64,000 bases of DNA from Agreia sp. COWG (GCF_904528075.1 NZ_LR882035.1:3224001-3288000), one strand, 5' to 3'. Positions 49,742 to 59,341 are shown, numbered from the stretch's first letter. Program-made: numbers and translations. The notes: generated by a model not told the origin, from the sequence alone.

Positions 49742-51282
49742 ACCTGAACGACATGCGCACGTACGCCGAAGATGAGATCGTCGATGTGGTCGTGGTCGGC
49801 ACCGGGGCGGGCGGCGCGCCACTGCTCGCCCGCCTCGCCGAGCGCGGCCTGAAGGTCGTCGCGATCGAGGCCGGACCGAACTTCGACCCGGACACGTTCG
49901 TCAATGACGAGGTCACGGCGCCGCGCATCAACTGGATGTCGGAGCGGCTCTCGGGCGGCGATGCCCCCACCGCGTTCGGCCCCAACAACAGCGGCTTCGG
50001 AGTCGGCGGCGCGACCCTGCACTGGGGCGCCTTCACTCCGCGGCCCGACATCCGCGACATGAACCTGCGCACGGAATCCGGCGTCGGAGCCGACTGGCCC
50101 GTCGACCACGCCGAGCTAACCCGCTATCTCGCCGACGTCGAGCGCACGATCGGCGTCTCTGGGCCGACCCCGTATCCCTGGGATGCGTCGCGCGAGTACC
50201 TCGAGCCCCCGGTCGATCGCAACGCCCCGGCCGAGCTGATGGCGATCGGATGCGCCCGCCTCGGCATCCGCGCCACCGACGGGCCGGCGGCCATCCTGAG
50301 TCGCGAGCGCGAGCAGCCGCACCACGGGCGCCGCCTGGCCAGCCAGAACCTCGGAACGATCCACCAGGGCGAGCGCTACGGCACGAAGGCCACGACCGCG
50401 AACACCTATCTGCCCGTGGCCGTCGCGGCCGGGGCCGAGATCCGCTCCGACGCGATGGTGCACGGCATCGAGCTGGATGCCCGCGGCCGCGTCTCCGCGG
50501 TCGTCTACCGCCAAGACGGGCACGAGCACAGGCAGCGCTGCGCCACCCTCGTGCTCGCGGGCGGCGGCATCGAGACACCGCGGCTGCTGCTGAACACGGG
50601 CCTCGCGAACTCGAGCGGCCAGGTCGGACGCAACTTCTTGGCGCACGGAGCCGTGCAGGTGTGGGGGCGTTTCGACGAGCAGATCCGTGGCTACCGGGGC
50701 TACCCCTCGGCGCTGATCAGCGAGGACTTCGTGCGCCCCGACGGCGTGGACTTCGCCGGCGGCTACCTCATGCAGAGCCTCGGCGTGATGCCGCATACCT
50801 TCGCCACCTCGCTGGTTCGAGGCGCCGGGCTGTGGGGCTCCGAGCTGATGCAGGCACTGGATGCGTGGCGCTACTCGGCCGGCATCGGCATCAACGCGGA
50901 GTGCCTGCCATCGGAGGACAACAGGCTCGTGCTCTCAGACGAGGTCGACGAGTGGGGCGTGCCCCGCGCGATCGTCACGTTCACACCGGGCCCGAACGAG
51001 AAGGCCATCGACGCGCACGCGATAGCGACGATGACCCGCATCCTCGAGGCCGCCGGCGCCCGCTCGACGAGGGTGCTCGCTCGCACCGCGCACACCCTCG
51101 GCACGTGCCGCATGAGCGCCGACCCGGCCGAGGGCGTGGTCGATGCCGACGGCCGCAGCCACGACATCCCGAACCTCTGGATCTCGGACAACTCGACGTT
51201 CCCGAGCGCCCTGACCGCCAACCCGGGCCTCGCCCAGATGGCGCTGTCGCTGCGCACCGCCGACCGGATGCTCGCGGCCTGA
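49738..51282 (+). CDS. GMC family oxidoreductase
   Basis: 514-residue FAD-dependent glucose-methanol-choline oxidoreductase. FAD site VDVVVVGTGAGGAPLLARL, then FGVGGATLHWGAF, and the C-terminal TLGTCRMSADPAEGVVD and WISDNSTFPSALTANPGLA with the usual catalytic region (HTLGTCRM). Cysteines usually present in the loop of bacterial GADH-type GMC enzymes are absent (HQGERYGTKATTANTYLP). Probably oxidises an alcohol or sugar in complex with the GADH3-like domain encoded upstream. Confidence 0.92.
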   Translation: MNLNDMRTYAEDEIVDVVVVGTGAGGAPLLARLAERGLKVVAIEAGPNFDPDTFVNDEVTAPRINWMSERLSGGDAPTAFGPNNSGFGVGGATLHWGAFTPRPDIRDMNLRTESGVGADWPVDHAELTRYLADVERTIGVSGPTPYPWDASREYLEPPVDRNAPAELMAIGCARLGIRATDGPAAILSREREQPHHGRRLASQNLGTIHQGERYGTKATTANTYLPVAVAAGAEIRSDAMVHGIELDARGRVSAVVYRQDGHEHRQRCATLVLAGGGIETPRLLLNTGLANSSGQVGRNFLAHGAVQVWGRFDEQIRGYRGYPSALISEDFVRPDGVDFAGGYLMQSLGVMPHTFATSLVRGAGLWGSELMQALDAWRYSAGIGINAECLPSEDNRLVLSDEVDEWGVPRAIVTFTPGPNEKAIDAHAIATMTRILEAAGARSTRVLARTAHTLGTCRMSADPAEGVVDADGRSHDIPNLWISDNSTFPSALTANPGLAQMALSLRTADRMLAA

Positions 51283-51296
51283 CGCCTGCCCGCCGC

Positions 51297-51359
51297 TATT
51301 CAGGAGAATCGGCCGAACCCGGGCCGTTTGGCACGTGACCCGCCTGTTTTTCCTGAATA
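51297..51359. repeat. 63-bp inverted-repeat structure
   Basis: TATTCAGGA (51297-51305) and TCCTGAATA (51351-51359); extending inward gives 11 of 12 matches. The interior is GC-rich with CCCGGG. It could be a terminator with an elaborate loop or a small mobile repeat. Confidence 0.55.
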
Positions 51360-51460
51360 CCAGTCGGCGACGACGGGGTTCTCGTGCGGAAACCCACGCG
51401 GCTGCTCGGTCAGAGCTGCTTGCCCAGAGAGTGGTCTGCGTAGGGCGAGCGGCCCGCCTC

Positions 51461-51542
51461 CCGTTCAACAGGATGGATTCGGGGCTCGCCGCCGCAAACA
51501 CCGCGACTCGCCGTCGAAAACCCAGAATCCCCTGTATTACGG
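51461..51542. repeat. 82-bp interspersed repeat, copy 2
   Basis: Same length as copies at 35625 and 57709. Starts CCGTTCAACAGGATGGATTC and ends AATCCCCTGTATTACGG. The ends form an imperfect ~20-base inverted repeat. Located between convergent genes. Confidence 0.87.
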
Positions 51543-51596
51543 TATTCCTCGCCGAACCCGGGTCGACGTTGTGAGGCGCCGCGGGGCGTGTGGTCG

Positions 51597-51977
51597 CTAG
51601 TTCGCGACGCTCGAGACCAGTGCACCCGCGTTGGTGAGCGCCGAGCCCACGGCGTGCGAGGTCGCCTCGAACGCCGCCGCGGTCTTCGATGCGCCGATCG
51701 CGCCACCCTTCAGCGCGCTCACGCCGAGATCGCGCACCAGTCGAACCACCAGCTGACCCTTGTCGTCGACGAAGAACTGCGCGTCGAACGACATGTGCAG
51801 CTTCTTGCCCGCGAGCCCACCCCAGAGAACGGTGGCGGCCGTGCTTCCGCGAACGGCGTGGTAGCTGCCATCCGGGTTGGTGGTGACCGTGAAGCCCTCA
51901 GCGGTGAGCGCGTTGCCCACCAGGGCCTTCGCCGCCTCGTGATCGCCGGACGTGAAGAAATCGTAACTGGATGCCAT
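51597..51977 (-). CDS. hypothetical small protein
   Basis: 126 residues, soluble. Begins MASSYDFFTSGDHEAAKALV; the first 85 residues look like a small alpha/beta domain (FTVTTNPDGSYHAVRGS, LHMSFDAQFFVDDKGQLVVR) and the rest is an Ala/Gly-rich helix. Resembles small actinobacterial conserved proteins but no function is known to me. Two genes away from an EmrB-like exporter on the same strand. Confidence 0.65.
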   Translation of the reverse strand: MASSYDFFTSGDHEAAKALVGNALTAEGFTVTTNPDGSYHAVRGSTAATVLWGGLAGKKLHMSFDAQFFVDDKGQLVVRLVRDLGVSALKGGAIGASKTAAAFEATSHAVGSALTNAGALVSSVAN

Positions 51978-52023
51978 GGCGCGATTTTATCGACTCGGGG
52001 ATCGGCCCCGCGAGCAGCCGACC

Positions 52024-53514
52024 CTACTTCGCCAGTTCGGCGACGTCGTCTACTCCGGCCGCGGCGGCCTCGCGGCGACGCGCCTTGAGCGATGGGGCGA
52101 TCACCGCGGCGAGGATGGCGAGCACTCCGACTCCGGCCGAGGCCCAGAATCCCATGGTGAACGCCGCGTCGGTGGGCGCGCCCTGGGCGGTGACGTTCGA
52201 CGACAGCAGGGCCGCGATGACGGCCGTGCCGACGCTGCTGCCGATCGTGCGGATGACCGTGTTCGCGCTGATCGCCTCGCTCGTCTGTGCGGCGGGAACG
52301 CTCTCGACGATGGCGTTCGACGTGGCGGCGAGCGCCATGCCGATGCCGATGCCGGTGAGCACGCCCGAAAGCAGGATCTGCCAGTCCTCGGCGTGGCCGA
52401 CCGCGGGGATGACGAAGGCGATCGCCACGGCAACCCCGCCGACGATCATCGGGATCTTCGGCCCGATCTTACGAATCAGGATGCCGGCGAGGACGCCGGA
52501 CAGCACCATGGCGACGACGGTGGGCAGCAGGTACAGCCCCGCCTCGCTCACAGACTTGCCGAAACCGTAGCCCAGCGCACTGGGCAGTTGCAGCAGCGTC
52601 GGCACCAGGATGAACGTTCCGAACATGGCGAAACCGAAGGCGAGGGCCACGACGTGGGCGGTCCAGACACCGCGGTGCTGGAAGAGGCGCACGTCGATCA
52701 GCGGCTCCTTCACCCGCAGCTCGACGACCACGAACACGACGAGCGCGACGGCCCCGAGAATCAACAGGCCCACGGTCTTGCCGTCGCCCCAGCCCCACTT
52801 CTGGCCCTCGCCGATGGCCAGCAACAGCGACACGAGACCGACAGACAGGATGCCCGTGCCGACCAGATCGAGTCGGCCAGGGGTCTTCACCGGGGATTCG
52901 GGGATGCCGAAGATCGCGCCGAGCAGGGCGATCGCCACGAGGATGGCCGGCAGCCAGAACAACCAGTGCCAGGACAGCGCCTCGACGATCGGGCCCGCCG
53001 CCACGATGCCGACGCCGGCGCCGATGCCGAAGATCGCCGAGAGCAGGCCGATCGTCACACTCACGCGATCCTTCGGCAGCTCGTCTCGCACGATGCCGAT
53101 GGAGAGCGGCATCACCGCTCCCGCGGCGCCCTGTAGCACGCGGGCCACGATCAGCATGCCCAGGTTCGGGGCAAGGGCGGCGAGCACGGTGCCGACCAGC
53201 AGCAGGGCGAGCACCACGATGATCACCTTGCGCTTGCCGACCATGTCGCCGAGGCGACCGAGGATGGGCGTGAGCACAGAGGCGGAGAGCAGATAGGCCG
53301 TGAGCACCCAGCTGGCGTCGGTCGTGGCGACGCCGAGATCCGACCCGATCGTGCCGAGCGCCGGCGCCACGAGCGACTGCAGCACGGCGAACGAGAGCCC
53401 GCCGAGGGAGAGGAATAGAACGATCGCGACCGAGCGTGTGCCCGGGGCCTTCGCGGCCGGGTCGCTCTGGGCGCGGATTGAGCCCGTCGACGGGCCCTGG
53501 GTGGTGACGGACAT
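52024..53514 (-). CDS. MFS transporter, DHA2/EmrB type
   Basis: 496 residues with about fourteen helices. Motif A GRLGDMVGKRKVIIVVL, motif C-like GAGVGIVAAGPIVEALSW, and the DASWVLTAYLLSASVL motif of DHA2 drug:proton antiporters. It probably exports toxic compounds. Divergent from a TetR gene with two matching operator half-sites in the gap, so expression is likely drug-inducible. Confidence 0.93.
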   Translation of the reverse strand: MSVTTQGPSTGSIRAQSDPAAKAPGTRSVAIVLFLSLGGLSFAVLQSLVAPALGTIGSDLGVATTDASWVLTAYLLSASVLTPILGRLGDMVGKRKVIIVVLALLLVGTVLAALAPNLGMLIVARVLQGAAGAVMPLSIGIVRDELPKDRVSVTIGLLSAIFGIGAGVGIVAAGPIVEALSWHWLFWLPAILVAIALLGAIFGIPESPVKTPGRLDLVGTGILSVGLVSLLLAIGEGQKWGWGDGKTVGLLILGAVALVVFVVVELRVKEPLIDVRLFQHRGVWTAHVVALAFGFAMFGTFILVPTLLQLPSALGYGFGKSVSEAGLYLLPTVVAMVLSGVLAGILIRKIGPKIPMIVGGVAVAIAFVIPAVGHAEDWQILLSGVLTGIGIGMALAATSNAIVESVPAAQTSEAISANTVIRTIGSSVGTAVIAALLSSNVTAQGAPTDAAFTMGFWASAGVGVLAILAAVIAPSLKARRREAAAAGVDDVAELAK

Positions 53515-53525
53515 GCTTCTCCTCG

Positions 53526-53591
53526 ATGTAAGCGTTTGCTGACTTGACGAGTATCCACCTCTCGACGACCCCTGTCAACAATCGTTTACAT
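53526..53591. promoter_or_regulatory. TetR operator pair between exporter and tetR
   Basis: ATGTAAGCGTTTG (53526-53538) and its inverted counterpart CAATCGTTTACAT (53579-53591), 11 of 13 positions equal when inverted. Each lies next to one of the two divergent starts. Confidence 0.65.
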
Positions 53592-53631
53592 TCGGTGGTC
53601 GGCCGGTACAGTGGCAGGTGGGAGTTGATAC

Positions 53632-54297
53632 ATGAGTGATCAGACAGCGACGTCGATGGCGGCCACAGACGAGGCCCCGTCCACCGCAGACGACGAATTG
53701 ATCCGGTCGGGACGCGATGCCGACGTCACGCGCAGGGCGCTCGTGCGCGCAGCCCGCCGACGATTCGCAACCGACGGCTACCGGGCGACGACGGTGCGGC
53801 AGATCGCCGCGGATGCCGGGGTGAACGTGGCCCTGATCAACCGCTATTTCGTGTCGAAGGAGGGGCTGTTCGAGGCGTGCATGTTGCGCACCTCTGACGA
53901 GCTGGAGACGCAATCCTCTGCCCGCGCGGCGAGCATCGACGACGTGATCACGAGCCTCATCGAACACGTCGTGAATGCACCGGATGGCGACGACCCCCTG
54001 CAGCTCCTGCTGCTGCTGCGCTCGTCGGGTGACGAGAACGCCGACCTCATCCGCCGCAGAACCCTCGAGCACTTCACCCGCCGGCTCGCGTCCGCCGCGG
54101 GCTGGAACGTCGACGACCCGGCCGACGAGCCGATCATCCTGCGGGCCCAGCTCGCGATCGCCACCGCACTCGGCGTCGTGATGCTGCGCACCTCCGCCAT
54201 GGTGCAGCCCGTCGCCTCCGCGAGCGCCAACGACCTGACCGAGCCCCTGACGCAGGTGTTCCGTGCACTCCTCGCCCCAGCGGGCCCTCGTTCCTGA
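53632..54297 (+). CDS. TetR family transcriptional regulator
   Basis: 221 residues. After a 27-residue acidic tail comes the TetR HTH (ARRRFATDGYRATTVRQIAA, DAGVNVALINRYFVSKEGLF), then the helical ligand domain. Divergent from the EmrB-like exporter with paired half-sites between, so it is its likely repressor. GGAGTTGATAC precedes ATG 53632. Confidence 0.92.
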   Translation: MSDQTATSMAATDEAPSTADDELIRSGRDADVTRRALVRAARRRFATDGYRATTVRQIAADAGVNVALINRYFVSKEGLFEACMLRTSDELETQSSARAASIDDVITSLIEHVVNAPDGDDPLQLLLLLRSSGDENADLIRRRTLEHFTRRLASAAGWNVDDPADEPIILRAQLAIATALGVVMLRTSAMVQPVASASANDLTEPLTQVFRALLAPAGPRS

Positions 54298-54407
54298 CGC
54301 ATGAGCGCTGCCGACGCAACCAGCCAGCATCCAGGCCCGCGCGCAGCGCCGTGATTGAATAATCGCGGCCTCAAGACCAGACGAGACGACGCGAGGAGGG
54401 GGCGACC

Positions 54408-55448
54408 ATGAGCCCCACACTGGCATCGAGTCCGAATCCGAACCCCAGCCTGCGCGATCTCACCCGCTCCGAGTGGCGCTGGGCTCCCTCGGTCGGCATC
54501 GCCGCGGTGCTGCTCCTACTGTCGATACGACTCTTCGCGCCGGCCGAGCTCACCGCCTGGATGACGGATCCGGCCAAGGACTTCGTGACCCTCTCGGTGA
54601 GCGTCGTCATCGAGTCGCTGCCGTTCGTGATCCTCGGAATCCTGCTGTCGGCTGTCGTGCAGATCTGGCTTCCGCCGGGATTCCTGCTGCGACGACTGCC
54701 GAAGAACGCGTTCCTCAGGCGCAGCACGATCTCGCTGCTCGGGGTGCTACTACCCGTGTGCGAGTGCGGAAACGTACCCCTGACCCGCGGTCTGATCGTG
54801 AGCGGCCTCAGCGTCGCCGACTCGATGGCCTTTCTGTTCGCGGCCCCTATCATCAACCCCATCACCATCGTGACCACCTACCAGGCGTTCGGCTGGAACG
54901 ACGGAATCCTCATCTCGCGCATCGTCGGCGGCCTTGTGATCGCCAACCTCGTGGGCTTCATCTTCAGCGCCCACCCCGCCCCCGAGACCCTGCTCACGAA
55001 GCGGTTCCAGGCATCCTGCGCGGTCGACCCGCACGCCGAGACGGGCGGCCGGATGCAGCGCACCTTCACGAGCTTCGCCCGCGAGTCCGCGGCGATGATG
55101 CCCGCCCTCTTCGTGGGCGCCGGCATCGCGGGGCTCATCCAGGTGGCGGTGTCGCGCAACGTGCTCATCACCCTGGGCAGCAACCCACTGTGGTCGGTGC
55201 TCGCGCTTATGGGGCTCGCGTTCATCGTGGCGATCTGCTCCAACGTCGACGCGTTCTTCATCCTCTCGTTCGGCTCCACCTTCCTGCCCGGCGGCATCGT
55301 CGCCTTTCTCATCTTCGGACCCATGATCGACGTCAAGATGCTCGCGCTCATGCGCACCACCTTCACCACCCGCACCCTCGTGCAGGTCAGCGTGCTGATC
55401 GCCGTGTGCGCCGGGGCCATCGGACTGGCGGTGAACCTTGTCTTTTAG
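54408..55448 (+). CDS. CECG-motif permease, module copy A (DUF318/UPF0718 family)
   Basis: 346 residues with about eight helices, permease family of B. subtilis YcgR and the SO_0444 Cu/Zn efflux group. The CECGNVPLTRG motif (about residue 118) in a half-membrane stretch may bind metal or thiol; also AAPIINPITIVTTYQAFGW and AICSNVDAFFILSFGSTF. A strong GAGGAGGGGG precedes ATG 54408. Ends inside the next gene (11-base overlap). The copy at 58304 is a close paralogue. Substrate uncertain; metal efflux is the family hypothesis. Confidence 0.87.
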   Translation: MSPTLASSPNPNPSLRDLTRSEWRWAPSVGIAAVLLLLSIRLFAPAELTAWMTDPAKDFVTLSVSVVIESLPFVILGILLSAVVQIWLPPGFLLRRLPKNAFLRRSTISLLGVLLPVCECGNVPLTRGLIVSGLSVADSMAFLFAAPIINPITIVTTYQAFGWNDGILISRIVGGLVIANLVGFIFSAHPAPETLLTKRFQASCAVDPHAETGGRMQRTFTSFARESAAMMPALFVGAGIAGLIQVAVSRNVLITLGSNPLWSVLALMGLAFIVAICSNVDAFFILSFGSTFLPGGIVAFLIFGPMIDVKMLALMRTTFTTRTLVQVSVLIAVCAGAIGLAVNLVF

Positions 55449-56286
55449 TCGACTCGTCGCCCGCTGGAAGGGCCTCGCCCTCACCCTCGTCGCCGTCATC
55501 GCCACCGGCTGGCTGGGCGCGACCGGCCAGCTCGGGCTGTACATCCACCCGCGCTATTACGTGTTCACCATGATCATGACCGGCATCGCCGTGGTGCTCA
55601 CCATCGGGGCGTTCGCCGTCGTTCCACGAAGCGACGAACACGACCACGACGACGACCACGACCACGCGGGGCACGGGCAGGGCGGCCACGATCACGCCGG
55701 GCCGGATGGGCACGGGTTCGACGCCCCCGAAGCCCCCGGTGCCGGTCGCCGCCGCCCGCTGCTGGCGTTCGGCGGGGCGCTGACCGCCCTCGTGATCGTG
55801 GCGGTAGCCGCCGTCGCCCTGCTGGTCGTGCCGCCCGCGCCGTTGACCTCGGCCGCCGTGGAGCAGCGCAGCCTCAACGGCTCGTCGAACACCCTGACCG
55901 ATGCATCGACGGGCGGCGGAGCATCCGGAGACACGTCGTCGTACACCGTCAAGGACTGGGCGACGCTCATCCGCCAGGGCGCCAGCGCCGAGGATCTCAG
56001 CGGCAAGACGGCCACCATCACCGGATTCGTGACCCCCGACCCCGACGACCCCGACAACGTGTTCTTCGTGGCCCGCTTCGTCGTGACTTGCTGCGCGGTC
56101 GACGCCCAGCCGGTGGGCGTTCCGGTGTACTCACCGGGCTGGTCGAGCAGCTACGCCACCGACAGCTGGGTCACCGTGACGGGGGCGTTCGAGACGAACC
56201 CCAGCGTGCTCAGCACCGCGACCACCGTCGTGCAGCCCGACAGCATCACGGCGGTCGAGACGCCCTCCGAGCCGTATGTCTACTGA
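55438..56286 (+). CDS. TIGR03943-like membrane protein, module copy A
   Basis: 282 residues of the YcgQ/TIGR03943 family, the usual partner of the CECG permease. Two helices (LTLVAVIATGWLGATGQLGL; YVFTMIMTGIAVVLTIGAFA), a His/Asp-rich loop (about residues 62-92, EHDHDDDHDHAGHGQ then GHDHAG) that looks metal-binding, a third helix, and a beta-rich outer domain with RFVVTCCAVDAQPVGVPVYS. The start is TTG 55438 inside the permease gene. The His-rich loop is absent in copy B. Overlaps the next gene by 11 bases. Confidence 0.85.
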   Translation: MSFSRLVARWKGLALTLVAVIATGWLGATGQLGLYIHPRYYVFTMIMTGIAVVLTIGAFAVVPRSDEHDHDDDHDHAGHGQGGHDHAGPDGHGFDAPEAPGAGRRRPLLAFGGALTALVIVAVAAVALLVVPPAPLTSAAVEQRSLNGSSNTLTDASTGGGASGDTSSYTVKDWATLIRQGASAEDLSGKTATITGFVTPDPDDPDNVFFVARFVVTCCAVDAQPVGVPVYSPGWSSSYATDSWVTVTGAFETNPSVLSTATTVVQPDSITAVETPSEPYVY

Positions 56287-57658
56287 GTTCGGGGCTGCTC
56301 GCTTCCGGCGGCTGCTCTACGGAAGCATCGCCGTGGTCTCGCTGCTCGCCGCGGGACTCGTGGCGGCGAACCTCACGCAGGGGCCACAGCTGACCTCGGC
56401 GCAGATCAATGTGAACACCGCCGTCGACCGCGCGGGCCAGCGCCTGCTGCTCACGACCAACGAGCAGCTGAATCCGGTCACTCCCGAGCAGGTCACGGTG
56501 AGTCCGGCCGCCGCCGCGACCGCCACGGTGAACGGCAGCAGCATCGACCTGCAGTTCACCGGCATCCTGTCGTACAACACCAGCTACACGGTGAGCGTCG
56601 CCGACGTGGCCAGCATCTCGGCCGGCGCCACGTCGACACTGAGCTATACGTTCACCACGGCGAACCCGACCGTGTACTTCCTGGCGCCGGCGACGTCGAC
56701 CACCGGCGCCGACAGTGGCCTGAGCGACGCCGTTCTGGCCGCGCCCGTCGGCGGAGGCGAACCGAAGGCGGTCTACAGCGCCCCGCGCATCCGGCAGTTC
56801 GTGGCCTTTCCCGACGCGCTGGTCGTCGACACGGTGAACGACGACGGCACGGATGCCCTCACCATCGTCTCGCTCACCGGCGCAGCCCCCGTGCAGGTCG
56901 ACCTGGCGGGCCCCGGCACGGTGACCGGCCTCAAGGCGAACCCCGCGAGCAAGCTGTTCGGCTACACGTTCACGCCGCAGCCGTCGCCGCTGTATCCCAC
57001 GTCGCCGGATCAGCTCTACGCCTACGACATCACGCGCGGCAAGGACTACACGATCCCGATAGTGGGCACCGACTATCAGGTGCTCACCGCCAAGAATTGG
57101 ATGTTCATCCCCGGCACCACCTCGCTCGTCGCCCAGACCCCCGATGACTCGCTGCTGCTGATCGACACCCTCGGCGAGCGCGAGGGCACCTCGGGCGCCT
57201 CGGTGATCGGCAAGGTCGATGCGCTCGAGGGATTCGTGCCCACGACAAAGTCGCTGGTCACCACGGCAGGCGGCGCACACACGGCGATCGACTTCGGCCA
57301 GGCGGGCAACCCGAGCGGCGCGTTCCCGCTGGCGGGCGGCGCCGGTGCGAGCGAGAGCGCCGCATCCGGCACGGCGGGCACCGCGATCGTGGATGCCTCG
57401 GGCACGGCCCTTCGCATCGTCGACTCGGGCGCCGGGGCGAGCACCTCGGTGGCGAAGGTCGCCGCCGACGGAACCAGCACCGCGCTCTTCTCCGTCACGG
57501 AGCTCGGCCGGTCGATCACCGGCGCCTGCGTGTCGCCGAACGGAAACTACGCCGTCGTCGCGACCTCGGACCAGCAGCTCAGCTACGTCGACCTGGCCGA
57601 CGGCACCGTGCTCAGCACCGTGGCCGGAACGAGCCCGAACTGGTGCTCCGCCCGCTGA
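56276..57658 (+). CDS. membrane-anchored propeller-like protein, module copy A
   Basis: 460 residues. An N-terminal signal anchor (LYGSIAVVSLLAAGLVAANL) is followed by an Ig-like domain (about residues 35-125, ending TSTLSYTFTT) and then repeated blade-like segments suggesting a beta-propeller (FVPTTKSLV, LLLIDTLGE, YAVVATSDQQLSYVDLADGT). Two cysteines near the C-terminus (GACVSPNG, PNWCSAR) are conserved in copy B. Function unknown. Overlaps of 11 bases with the preceding gene in both copies imply a stable complex. Confidence 0.75.
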   Translation: MSTEFGAARFRRLLYGSIAVVSLLAAGLVAANLTQGPQLTSAQINVNTAVDRAGQRLLLTTNEQLNPVTPEQVTVSPAAAATATVNGSSIDLQFTGILSYNTSYTVSVADVASISAGATSTLSYTFTTANPTVYFLAPATSTTGADSGLSDAVLAAPVGGGEPKAVYSAPRIRQFVAFPDALVVDTVNDDGTDALTIVSLTGAAPVQVDLAGPGTVTGLKANPASKLFGYTFTPQPSPLYPTSPDQLYAYDITRGKDYTIPIVGTDYQVLTAKNWMFIPGTTSLVAQTPDDSLLLIDTLGEREGTSGASVIGKVDALEGFVPTTKSLVTTAGGAHTAIDFGQAGNPSGAFPLAGGAGASESAASGTAGTAIVDASGTALRIVDSGAGASTSVAKVAADGTSTALFSVTELGRSITGACVSPNGNYAVVATSDQQLSYVDLADGTVLSTVAGTSPNWCSAR

Positions 57659-57708
57659 TGACGAGGGCCGATCCGGGCACCACACCGTCTGCCGACGCCG
57701 CCGACTTA

Positions 57709-57790
57709 CCGTTCACCAGGGCGAATTTGCGACCCGCCGTGCGGGAGCGCGCGACTCACCGTTGAACATCGAAAATCCCCTGTAATACCC
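57709..57790. repeat. 82-bp interspersed repeat, copy 3
   Basis: Starts CCGTTCACCAGGGCGAATTT and ends AATCCCCTGTAATACCC, again exactly 82 bases, more diverged than copies 1 and 2. Between the convergent module-A propeller-like and HIT genes. Confidence 0.82.
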
Positions 57791-57820
57791 AGTCGACACT
57801 CCTCCCGAGGGAGCCCTCGG

Positions 57821-58198
57821 CTACCGGGCGGGAGGCTGCGCGTCGACCGCGAAGGGGAGGCCTAGCTGTGCTCGCAGTCTCGCGGCATAACGCTCTCGCT
57901 CTTTCGCGCTGACCCATGACGCTTCGGCGTCTCGGCGGTACAGCTCGTCCCCGCTCCAGCGAGGAAACACGTGCACGTGCAGGTGCCACACGTCTTGGCC
58001 GCCGGCCGGCTCGTTGTGCTGCCGAATCGAGGTTCCGTCGCAGCCGTAAGCGGCTCGGAGGGCGATGGCGGTCTGCTGGGTGAGCTGCCAGACAGCTCGA
58101 CTGTCGTCGGCCTCGAGGTCGTAGAGGTTCTCGACGTGCAGAAGCGCACAGAACGGACACCGATAACCCGACGGCTCATGACTCGCGGTAAAACACAC
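57821..58198 (-). CDS. HIT family protein (histidine-triad nucleotide-binding)
   Basis: 125 residues with the HIT motif VWHLHVHVFPR (His-phi-His-phi-His) and the upstream SIRQHNEPAGGQ; N-terminal CPFCALLH resembles a zinc-binding pair. HIT proteins hydrolyse AMP or nucleotidyl conjugates. The start appears to be GTG 58198. It separates the two copies of the membrane module but is on the opposite strand. Confidence 0.9.
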   Translation of the reverse strand: MCFTASHEPSGYRCPFCALLHVENLYDLEADDSRAVWQLTQQTAIALRAAYGCDGTSIRQHNEPAGGQDVWHLHVHVFPRWSGDELYRRDAEASWVSAKERERYAARLRAQLGLPFAVDAQPPAR

Positions 58199-58303
58199 TC
58201 GATCGTCCCATGAGCGCTCGATAGGCGCTCAGCTCCGCAGGCCGTGCACCTCGAGCGGCTGCGCCCCGAGCCCGAAGCCAACCGTTGCCCTACCCTTGAG
58301 CTG

Positions 58304-59341
58304 ATGACGATCACTCCCACGGTGCCCGCCCCGCCGCCGCGAACGACGAAACAGACTCGTTCCGGTCTCGTGGGCATCGGATTCGGCCTGGTTCTCATGG
58401 TCGTCATCTTCGTGACCCGGGTCTTGTCGCCCTCGTCCACCGCCGACGAACTCCCCAACGTCGCGCGAGACTTTCTGACGCTGTCCATCAGCGTGGTCGT
58501 GGAGTCGATCCCGTTCGTGTTTCTGGGCATCATCCTGTCGATCGTCGTTCAGATCTGGCTGCCCGATTCCCTGATGCAACGAGCGCTCCCCCGACGGCCC
58601 GTGCTTCGCCGGGCGGTGATGTCACTTCTCGGCGTACTGCTCCCGGTGTGCGAGTGCGGCAACGTTCCCCTCACCAGGGGAATGATGGTGAAGGGACTCA
58701 CCGTCGCGGAATCGATGACGTTTCTGCTCGCAGCGCCCATTCTGAACCCGGTCACGATCATCACGACCTACCAGGCCTTCGGCTGGGAGAACGGCATCCT
58801 CGCCGCCCGAATCATCGGCGGCTTCCTGATCGCCAACCTCGTCGGGTGGCTCTTCAGTCGCCATCCTCGGCCCGAACAACTGCTCACCGTGAGATTCGAG
58901 GCGAGCTGTCGGGTCGGTCACGATCACACGGCGCACACCCCGCGCATCCGGCGAAGCGTCGCCGCCTTCTCCAAGGAGGCCTCGGCGATGCTGCCCGCCC
59001 TCTTCATCGGCTCGGCGATCGCGGGCCTCATCCAAGTCGGGGTCAGCCGCGACGTGCTGATCACCCTCGGCAGCAACCCGGTGTGGTCTGTGCTGGCACT
59101 CATGGGCTTGGCTTTCGTGATCGCCATCTGCTCGAACGTCGACGCGTTCTTCATCCTCTCGTTCGGCTCGACGTTCATGCCCGGTGCGATAGTGGCCTTC
59201 CTCGTCTTCGGCGCCATGGTCGATGTGAAGATGTTGGCGCTTCTGCGCACGACATTCACGACGGCAACCCTGGCCAGGTTGACCGCCGTGGTCGGCCTCG
59301 CCGCCCTCACTCTCGGGTTGGCGGTGAATCTCGTTGCTTGA
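58304..59341 (+). CDS. CECG-motif permease, module copy B
   Basis: 345-residue paralogue of 54408-55448 over its whole length. Identical segments include LLGVLLPVCECGNVPLTRG, SVLALMGLAF and AICSNVDAFFILSFGSTF. ATG 58304 was chosen because the hydrophobic part starts 35 residues later, as in copy A. Its stop overlaps the next gene by eight bases. The duplication is old (the N-termini have diverged), not recent. Confidence 0.87.
   Translation: MTITPTVPAPPPRTTKQTRSGLVGIGFGLVLMVVIFVTRVLSPSSTADELPNVARDFLTLSISVVVESIPFVFLGIILSIVVQIWLPDSLMQRALPRRPVLRRAVMSLLGVLLPVCECGNVPLTRGMMVKGLTVAESMTFLLAAPILNPVTIITTYQAFGWENGILAARIIGGFLIANLVGWLFSRHPRPEQLLTVRFEASCRVGHDHTAHTPRIRRSVAAFSKEASAMLPALFIGSAIAGLIQVGVSRDVLITLGSNPVWSVLALMGLAFVIAICSNVDAFFILSFGSTFMPGAIVAFLVFGAMVDVKMLALLRTTFTTATLARLTAVVGLAALTLGLAVNLVA

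Larger units (their letters stand above)
51283..51596. other. intergenic region with two repeat structures
   Basis: About 310 bases between convergent genes. Holds an inverted repeat (51297-51359) and 82-bp repeat copy 2 (51461-51542). No gene supported. Confidence 0.7.
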
